Shown: positions 1 to 4,279 of the stretch, one piece after another
Layout of the letters: each line of letters opens with the position of its first letter
Position numbering within the stretch: the first letter of the stretch is position 1
Origin: Methyloligella sp.
GTDB lineage: Bacteria > Pseudomonadota > Alphaproteobacteria > Rhizobiales > JALUTE01
Length of the DNA: 6,989 nt
Direction of reading: 5' to 3'
NCBI GenBank assembly: GCA_027058255.1
Contig: JALUTE010000545.1
Location: 1 to 6,989 of the forward strand
Translations under genes and position numbers: made by a program
Notes under the pieces: model-generated
Database searches by the model: none
What the model was told of the DNA's origin: nothing
What the model saw: only the letters and a program-made list of their open reading frames with translations

Positions 1-9
1 GGCCCGGCC

Positions 10-16
10 CATAAAT
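10..16 (+). promoter_or_regulatory. possible -10 element of the tRNA-Ala promoter
   Basis: An AT-rich heptamer (CATAAAT) stands out in otherwise GC-rich sequence, 17 bases upstream of the mature tRNA 5' end. CATAAA matches four of six positions of the TATAAT consensus. Any -35 element would lie before the window, so it cannot be checked. The tRNA could also be processed from a longer upstream transcript. Confidence 0.22.
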
Positions 17-33
17 GCGACATCGTCGGGCAA

Positions 34-109
34 GGGGCCGTAGCTCAGTTGGGAGAGCGCAGCGTTCGCAATGCTGAGGTCAGGGGTTCGATTCCCCTCG
101 GCTCCACCA
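34..109 (+). tRNA. tRNA-Ala (anticodon CGC)
   Basis: This is a complete 76-base cloverleaf that decodes the alanine codon GCG. The acceptor stem pairs GGGGCCG (34-40) with CGGCTCC (99-105) and includes the G3:U70 wobble pair, the classic alanine identity element. The D stem is GCTC (43-46) with GAGC (55-58). The anticodon stem is CAGCG (60-64) with TGCTG (72-76), and the loop TTCGCAA places the anticodon CGC at 67-69. The T arm is AGGGG/CCCCT around TTCGATT (82-98). A discriminator A (106) and an encoded CCA tail (107-109) follow. A CGC-reading tRNA suits a GC-rich genome that uses GCG heavily. The gene converges on the amidotransferase gene, with only 6 bases between them and no visible intrinsic terminator. 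Confidence 0.97.
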
Positions 110-115
110 AACCCC

Positions 116-958
116 TCACGCCCGCCTGTCACCTTCGTCATGGCCCGCGCCGGCGGGCTCGCAGGACCGCGCCGGCCCGGACACCCAGTGCGTCAGGAAC
201 GCGTCGAGCCAGGTGCCCACTGCGCCCACATGCCGGAAATGCGCGTGGAACTGGGCCTGCCGCGACATGGCGCCCGGCAGGCGCAACTTGTCCGGATTGG
301 CCGACGTCCAGCGGTTCACCATCGCATAGGTGATCTCCGGGTGGAACTGCACCCCGAACGCCGCAGGGCCATAGGCAAAAGCCTGATTCTCGAACGCCTC
401 GCCTCTCGCCAGCAGCCGGGCGCCCGCCGGCAGATCGAACCCCTCCTGGTGCCATTGATAGACCGCCTTCGGCCAGGGGGCGATGCGCCGGCCCGCCTCG
501 GTCTCCATGATGGGATGATAGCCGATCTCCACGCGCCGCTCGGGATGGGGGCGCACGGCGGCGCCCAGAAACATGGCGAGCATCTGGGCCCCCAGGCATA
601 CGCCGAGGAGCGGCCGCTCCTCGGACAACGGCACGGCCAGCCAGTCGATCTCCGCCTGAATGTAAGGCTCGCGCGCGCGGTCGTTGGCACTCATCGGCCC
701 GCCGAAAATGACGACTCCGGCATGGCCTTCGAGGCTGTCCGGCAGGCGGTCTCCGAAACGCGGCCGGCGAATGTCCAGCCTGAACCCCGCTTCGAGGAGC
801 CAACGCCCGACCCGGCCGGGGGTCGAGTGCTTTTGATGATGGATGACGAGGACGGGTCGCGGAACGCCCCCTGCACGCCCGTGCGACGGGGCGCCACGCC
901 GGCGCGCGCGCCGCGACCGGTCGCCACCGGACCAGCGTCTCGCCTCATATACCGTCAT
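116..958 (-). CDS. class I glutamine amidotransferase domain protein
   Basis: The product (280 residues) is a stand-alone class I (triad) glutamine amidotransferase, a cytoplasmic domain family that hydrolyses glutamine to release ammonia; some members act as gamma-glutamyl hydrolases. The core starts near residue 33 (PRPVLVIHH). It shows the oxyanion-strand motif FGGPMS (85-90), the nucleophile elbow GVCLGAQ with Cys121, and the QFHPE motif carrying His206 and Glu208, so the triad is complete. The stretch QWHQEGFDLPAGA (168-180) is typical of the GuaA-like stand-alone subgroup. The first 32 residues are Arg-rich and look unlike the fold. However, I see no in-frame ATG, GTG or TTG between the ATG at 958 and the core, so this start stands; AAAGG lies directly before it. 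The acceptor substrate cannot be told from sequence. It lies 109 bases downstream of the SDR gene and may be cotranscribed with it. Confidence 0.88.
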   Translation of the reverse strand: MTVYEARRWSGGDRSRRARRRGAPSHGRAGGVPRPVLVIHHQKHSTPGRVGRWLLEAGFRLDIRRPRFGDRLPDSLEGHAGVVIFGGPMSANDRAREPYIQAEIDWLAVPLSEERPLLGVCLGAQMLAMFLGAAVRPHPERRVEIGYHPIMETEAGRRIAPWPKAVYQWHQEGFDLPAGARLLARGEAFENQAFAYGPAAFGVQFHPEITYAMVNRWTSANPDKLRLPGAMSRQAQFHAHFRHVGAVGTWLDAFLTHWVSGPARSCEPAGAGHDEGDRRA

Positions 959-1043
959 CCTTTCATACCCCCGAGCGATCGGTTCGCCCCCGAGAGGCTG
1001 TGCAATGGCATCGTCGCATCGGCGCGCACCGCGGCGAGCCAGG

Positions 1044-1058
1044 AAAAGGTCCCGGACC
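1044..1058 (-). terminator. weak hairpin with T-run just after the SDR gene
   Basis: Read on the minus strand, GGTCCGGGACC followed by TTTT lies about 10 bases past the SDR stop codon. The stem is at most 4-5 base pairs with a 1-3 base loop and the T-run is only four long. It would at best be a weak or attenuating terminator between the SDR and amidotransferase genes, and may be chance in GC-rich DNA. Confidence 0.2.
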
Positions 1059-1067
1059 CTGCAGCTA

Positions 1068-1946
1068 TCACGCCCCTCGCCGCCTGAGAAGCCAATCCAT
1101 GAACGGGATCAGGATCGCGTGCGGAATGACCTGCAGCGCAATGCCATACAATTTGTAGGCCAGGCCGGGAACGATCAAGGACCGTCCCCAGACAAAGCCG
1201 CGATAGCCGGCCCGTGCCGCAGTGTCCGCACGCAGGACACCGAGCGCGCGCAGATAATAGGCGCTGCTTGCCCCCATGTGAGCGTGAAAATCCGTCGCGA
1301 CCGGTCCCGGCGCGAGCGTGGTCACGCGCACGCCCTGCCCCGCCACCTCGCGCCCCACGGCTCGGCCGAGGGAGATCACATAGGCCTTGCTGGCGTAATA
1401 GGCCGCCTGCCAGGGGCCGGGAACGAGCCCTCCGAGGGAGGCGACATTGAGCACGCCGCCGCGACCGCGCAGGAGCATGCCGGGCAGGAAGCGGTGCATC
1501 AGGTCCGTCAGAGCCTCCACGTTGAGCGCGAGGAGCCCGTCAATCGCTTCCTGCGCCTGATCGACGAACGGCCCGGACAGCCCAATGGCTGCATTGTTCA
1601 CCAGAACGTCGCAATAGGCGCCTCGCTCGCGCAGGAGCGCCTCGATGCGCTCCCGCTCGTCCACACGGCCGAGATCGACGGCGAGGGTCTCCACACGGAC
1701 GCCGAAGGCCTGCACCAGCGAGCGGCGCGCCGCCTCGAGGCGCCCGGCGTCGCGGGCGACCAACAGCAGGTCGTTTCCCGCCCGCGCGAACTCATGCGCA
1801 AGCGCGAGGCCGATGCCCCGCGAGCCGCCCGTGACCACCACCATGGGTGCCATGGCCTCGAACTGCTCGAGCCCCGGGCCGGGCCGCCAGTGCCGCCGCC
1901 GCCAGTGCTCGAGAGCCTTCTCCACCATGCGTGCGAGCCCACTCAT
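1068..1946 (-). CDS. short-chain dehydrogenase/reductase (classical SDR fold)
   Basis: This is a 292-residue NAD(P)-dependent oxidoreductase. The Rossmann nucleotide-binding motif TGGSRGIG is at 39-46. ARD follows beta-strand 2 (64-66), and the Arg there hints at NADP(H). VDL is at 90-92 and NNAA at 117-120. The catalytic set is Asn142, Ser170, and YxxxK with Tyr183 and Lys187, followed by PG at 213-214. All key residues are present, so it should be active; its substrate cannot be inferred. Two features lie outside the core: an N-terminal extension of about 35 basic/aromatic residues, and a C-terminal hydrophobic tail (about 255-288) ending in RRR that may bind membrane. An alternative start at Met32 exists. 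I chose 1946 because it lies 3 bases after the terB stop codon, with GGCGGA in the terB 3' end as a weak ribosome site. Confidence 0.92.
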   Translation of the reverse strand: MSGLARMVEKALEHWRRRHWRPGPGLEQFEAMAPMVVVTGGSRGIGLALAHEFARAGNDLLLVARDAGRLEAARRSLVQAFGVRVETLAVDLGRVDERERIEALLRERGAYCDVLVNNAAIGLSGPFVDQAQEAIDGLLALNVEALTDLMHRFLPGMLLRGRGGVLNVASLGGLVPGPWQAAYYASKAYVISLGRAVGREVAGQGVRVTTLAPGPVATDFHAHMGASSAYYLRALGVLRADTAARAGYRGFVWGRSLIVPGLAYKLYGIALQVIPHAILIPFMDWLLRRRGA

Positions 1947-1949
1947 GGG

Positions 1950-2408
1950 CTACATCCGCCGCTCCACGGCCTTGCGAAGGCGGACCCGATCACGGGTCGA
2001 GACGCCCAGGAGCTCGGCCACGCGCCAGACCAGATTGCTCTCGAACTCGTGCACCTCGCCATCGGCATAGACGATCTCCCAAAGCATCCCCACGATCCGC
2101 TGGCGCCCTTCCTGGTCGAGCTCGCGCTTGAGCACGCTGGTGAAGCTGTAGAGATCCACCGCCTCGCGCTCCGCCGCCTCCCCCTCCCGCATCAGGCGGG
2201 ACAGGGCGTCGTCGTCGAGATCGAAGCGGGTCTTGAGCAGATGCTCCACACGATTGCGCTCGGAGGGCATGAGCGTGCCATCCACCATGGCTGCATGGAT
2301 GAGGAGCGCAGCCGCCGCAAGGTGCAGCTCCTGCTCGGCAAGGCTCGCGCCCTCCTCCCTGGCGTGACCGACGCCGAGCCGTTCGGCGATTGCTGAAAAA
2401 ATCGACAT
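1950..2408 (-). CDS. TerB-family tellurite-resistance-like protein
   Basis: The 152-residue product is an all-helical TerB-type protein. Two repeats of the acidic signature are visible: VDGTLMPSE at 42-50 and ADGEVHEFE at 115-123. These are the paired metal-binding helices of the family, and the length is usual for it. TerB proteins are cytosolic and often linked to tellurite resistance or to membrane-associated stress and defence complexes, but many stand-alone copies have no proven role. None of the usual partners (TerC, TerD) is visible here, so a tellurite phenotype should not be assumed. A longer frame reaches upstream to 2495, but I chose the ATG at 2408 (MSIFSAIAERLG) because GGAGA sits just before it and the extra residues look non-coding. 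The next gene, an SDR, starts 3 bases after its TAG stop, which suggests coupled expression. Confidence 0.87.
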   Translation of the reverse strand: MSIFSAIAERLGVGHAREEGASLAEQELHLAAAALLIHAAMVDGTLMPSERNRVEHLLKTRFDLDDDALSRLMREGEAAEREAVDLYSFTSVLKRELDQEGRQRIVGMLWEIVYADGEVHEFESNLVWRVAELLGVSTRDRVRLRKAVERRM

Positions 2409-2413
2409 GACCG

Positions 2414-2418
2414 TCTCC
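2414..2418 (-). promoter_or_regulatory. ribosome binding site deciding the terB start
   Basis: On the minus strand GGAGA ends 5 bases before the ATG at 2408, an ideal Shine-Dalgarno spacing. It supports this start over the longer open frame beginning at 2495. Confidence 0.7.
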
Positions 2419-2425
2419 GGATCTG

Positions 2426-2497
2426 CTTTGGGGGCGTGACCGGCGCGCGGAGGCCGCCACATTGGCGGGGTCCCCTCAATGCCCGTGCTCCCCAAAG
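2426..2497. promoter_or_regulatory. nested dyad symmetry between divergent terB and fdh genes
   Basis: The inner inverted repeat is CCGCCA-CAT-TGGCGG at 2454-2468 (6-base arms, perfect). Outer 8-base arms CTTTGGGG (2426-2433) and CCCCAAAG (2490-2497) are also perfect reverse complements. The two pairs share nearly the same centre, about 2461. GGGGTCCCC (2467-2475) partly overlaps the inner repeat. The position between two divergent starts suits an operator or shared regulatory region, but no known regulator's consensus is recognised. An 8-base match at this distance can arise by chance in about 190 GC-rich bases. Confidence 0.35.
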
Positions 2498-2550
2498 AGC
2501 GAGCTTACATTGTGCAGCCATTTTGCCTAGTCTCTCCTCGATGGTCGTCT

Positions 2551-2561
2551 TTGCGGTGCAA
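2551..2561. promoter_or_regulatory. small inverted repeat upstream of the formate dehydrogenase operon
   Basis: TTGC-GGT-GCAA is a perfect 4-base-arm dyad whose right end lies 38 bases before the fdh1B start codon. Its placement fits an operator, but the arms are short. I could not pair it with a convincing -35/-10 promoter; the best -10-like match is CATGAT at 2574-2579, which lies too close to the ribosome site to be persuasive. Confidence 0.22.
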
Positions 2562-2583
2562 GCGGCCGGGCAGCATGATCGAC

Positions 2584-2588
2584 GGAGG
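2584..2588 (+). promoter_or_regulatory. ribosome binding site of fdh1B
   Basis: GGAGG lies 11 bases before the ATG at 2600, and AGGGG (2593-2597) lies closer. An in-frame TGA at 2576-2578, with no start codon between it and 2600, makes this ATG the first possible start. Confidence 0.6.
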
Positions 2589-2599
2589 CGACAGGGGCG

Positions 2600-4279
2600 A
2601 TGCAAGGCGCGCGCAAGCCGCGCCCCTTCCCCAAGGGGCGCCAGGCAGACGCGGCAGCGGGCGAGGCGCTTGCTGCCCTGCTCGCCGGCACACCGCGCCG
2701 GCGGGATTTGCTCGTGGAGCATCTGCACCGCATCCAGGACAGGCTCGGCCACATTCCCGCCCGCCACCTCCAGGCGCTCGCCGAAATGCTGCACCTGTCC
2801 ATGGCCGAGGTCTTCGAGGTTGCGACCTTCTACGATCGTTTTGACATCGTGGACGAGCAGCGCGGCGAGCGCGCGCCGCCCCCGCTCACCGTGCGGGTCT
2901 GCGATGGCCTGCCCTGCGCACTCGCGGGCGCGGACGCGCTGGCCCGCAGCCTTGGCGAGGCCGTGGACGCGGCAATGGTGCGGGTTCTGCGGGCGCCCTG
3001 CATGGGACGCTGCGCCGAGGCGCCCGCGGCGGCGGTGGGTGAGCGGTGCATCACGCCGGCGGGGGCCGAGACCATGCTCGCCGCCGCCGAGGCCGGCGAA
3101 ACGGAGCCCGCACTGCCCGACTGGCGTGGCCTCGAGCGCTATGGCGAGGCTGGCGGCTATCGGCTGCTCGAAGAGGTGCGCGGCGGAGCGCGGTCCATCG
3201 AGAACGTGCTCGCGGAGCTCGAGGCGAGCGGTCTTCGCGGCCTTGGCGGGGCGGGCTTTCCCGCGGCGCGCAAATGGCAGGCGGTGCGCGCCCGGCCGCG
3301 CCCCCGGCTCCTCACCGTCAACGCCGACGAAAGCGAGCCCGGCACCTTCAAGGACCGGCACATTCTCGAGACCGATCCCCATCGCATGCTGGAGGGCGCG
3401 CTCGTCGCCGCCCATGTGATTGAGGCCGAGCGCATGGTCGTCTATCTGCGCGACGAATATGCCGCCGCCCGGGCGATCCTCACGCGCGAGATCGCCGCGC
3501 TCGGGCGGGCGGGCCTGGTGGCGCCCGATTTCATCGACCTTCGCCGCGGCGCCGGCGCCTATATCTGCGGCGAGGAGTCCGCCATGGTCGAGTCCATCGA
3601 GGGCAAGCGCGGCTGGCCGCGCCATCGCCCGCCCTATCTGGCCGAGCGCGGTCTCGATGGCCGACCCACCCTCAATCACAATGTGGAGACCCTGGCCTGG
3701 GTGCCGCGCATCCTCGCCGAGGGCGGGGCCCGTTTCGCCGCGAGGGGCGTGCGCGGCGCCAGGGGTCTGCGCAGCTTTTCCGTCTCCGGCCGTGTGGCCC
3801 GCCCGGGGCTCATCGAGGCGCCGGCCGGGTCCACCGCAAGGGAGCTCATCGCCCGGGCCGGCGGCATGGCCGAGGGGCACGCCCTGCGCGCCTTCCTGCC
3901 GGGCGGCGCATCCGGTGGAATCCTGCCGGCGGAGCTTGCCGACACACCGCTCGATTTTGGCACGCTCGAGGCCCATGGCGGCGCCATCGGCTCCCACGCG
4001 CTCATCGTCCTCTCCGACCGGGACGACCTCCTCGACGCCGCCCACAACCTGCTCGCCTTCTTCGCGCGCGAGTCCTGCGGCCAGTGCACGCCCTGCCGGG
4101 TGGGATGCGAGAAGGCGGTGCAGATGCTCGATGCGGCCCGCAGCGGCGCGACCCTCGATCGCGCGCTTCTGGCTGCGCTCTGCGATGCCATGGCCGATGC
4201 CTCGATCTGCGGCCTCGGCCAGGCGGCGCCCAACCCCATTCGCAGCCTGTTGCGCCACTTCCCGGAGGCCCTGCCATGA
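2600..4279 (+). CDS. fdh1B: NAD+-dependent formate dehydrogenase beta subunit (NuoE-NuoF fusion)
   Basis: This 559-residue diaphorase subunit passes electrons from the alpha subunit to FMN and on to NAD+ in the cytoplasm. The N-terminal domain (about 35-160) is NuoE/FdsG-like, with [2Fe-2S] ligands Cys101, Cys106, Cys134 and Cys138 in Cx4C and Cx3C patterns. The C-terminal domain (about 175-559) is NuoF/FdsB-like. GLGGAGFP (214-221), NADESEPGTFKDR (241-253) and GAGAYICGEES (317-327) form the FMN and NAD site, and [4Fe-4S] ligands are Cys493, Cys496, Cys499 and Cys537. An extra Cys503 follows the CxxCxxC motif. Separate fdsG and fdsB genes are the usual arrangement; the fusion matches Methylobacterium FDH1 as I remember it. 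The stop overlaps the alpha start by ATGA, giving translational coupling. It is not a complex I pair, because the next gene has a formate dehydrogenase active site. Confidence 0.95.
   Translation: MQGARKPRPFPKGRQADAAAGEALAALLAGTPRRRDLLVEHLHRIQDRLGHIPARHLQALAEMLHLSMAEVFEVATFYDRFDIVDEQRGERAPPPLTVRVCDGLPCALAGADALARSLGEAVDAAMVRVLRAPCMGRCAEAPAAAVGERCITPAGAETMLAAAEAGETEPALPDWRGLERYGEAGGYRLLEEVRGGARSIENVLAELEASGLRGLGGAGFPAARKWQAVRARPRPRLLTVNADESEPGTFKDRHILETDPHRMLEGALVAAHVIEAERMVVYLRDEYAAARAILTREIAALGRAGLVAPDFIDLRRGAGAYICGEESAMVESIEGKRGWPRHRPPYLAERGLDGRPTLNHNVETLAWVPRILAEGGARFAARGVRGARGLRSFSVSGRVARPGLIEAPAGSTARELIARAGGMAEGHALRAFLPGGASGGILPAELADTPLDFGTLEAHGGAIGSHALIVLSDRDDLLDAAHNLLAFFARESCGQCTPCRVGCEKAVQMLDAARSGATLDRALLAALCDAMADASICGLGQAAPNPIRSLLRHFPEALP
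4264..4268 (+). promoter_or_regulatory. ribosome binding site of fdh1A inside the end of fdh1B
   Basis: GGAGG lies within the last codons of the beta gene, 7 bases before the alpha ATG at 4276. It supports that start and the coupled ATGA overlap. Confidence 0.7.

Noticed and set aside
80..109. tRNA-Ala 3' end as a genomic island attachment site
   Set aside because: I saw no second copy of the tRNA 3' sequence, no integrase gene and no change in base composition nearby.
71..1087. 338-codon plus-strand open frame starting inside the tRNA
   Set aside because: It begins in the tRNA anticodon arm, has no ribosome site, and runs antisense to the amidotransferase with its intact Cys-His-Glu triad.
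843..2396. 517-codon plus-strand open frame opposite the amidotransferase, SDR and terB genes
   Set aside because: It is antisense to three genes that carry clear motifs, and its own translation shows no domain.
2479..2844. Small plus-strand open frame starting in the intergenic region and running into fdh1B
   Set aside because: It has no Shine-Dalgarno sequence before its ATG, is mostly out of frame inside fdh1B, and looks unlike a protein.
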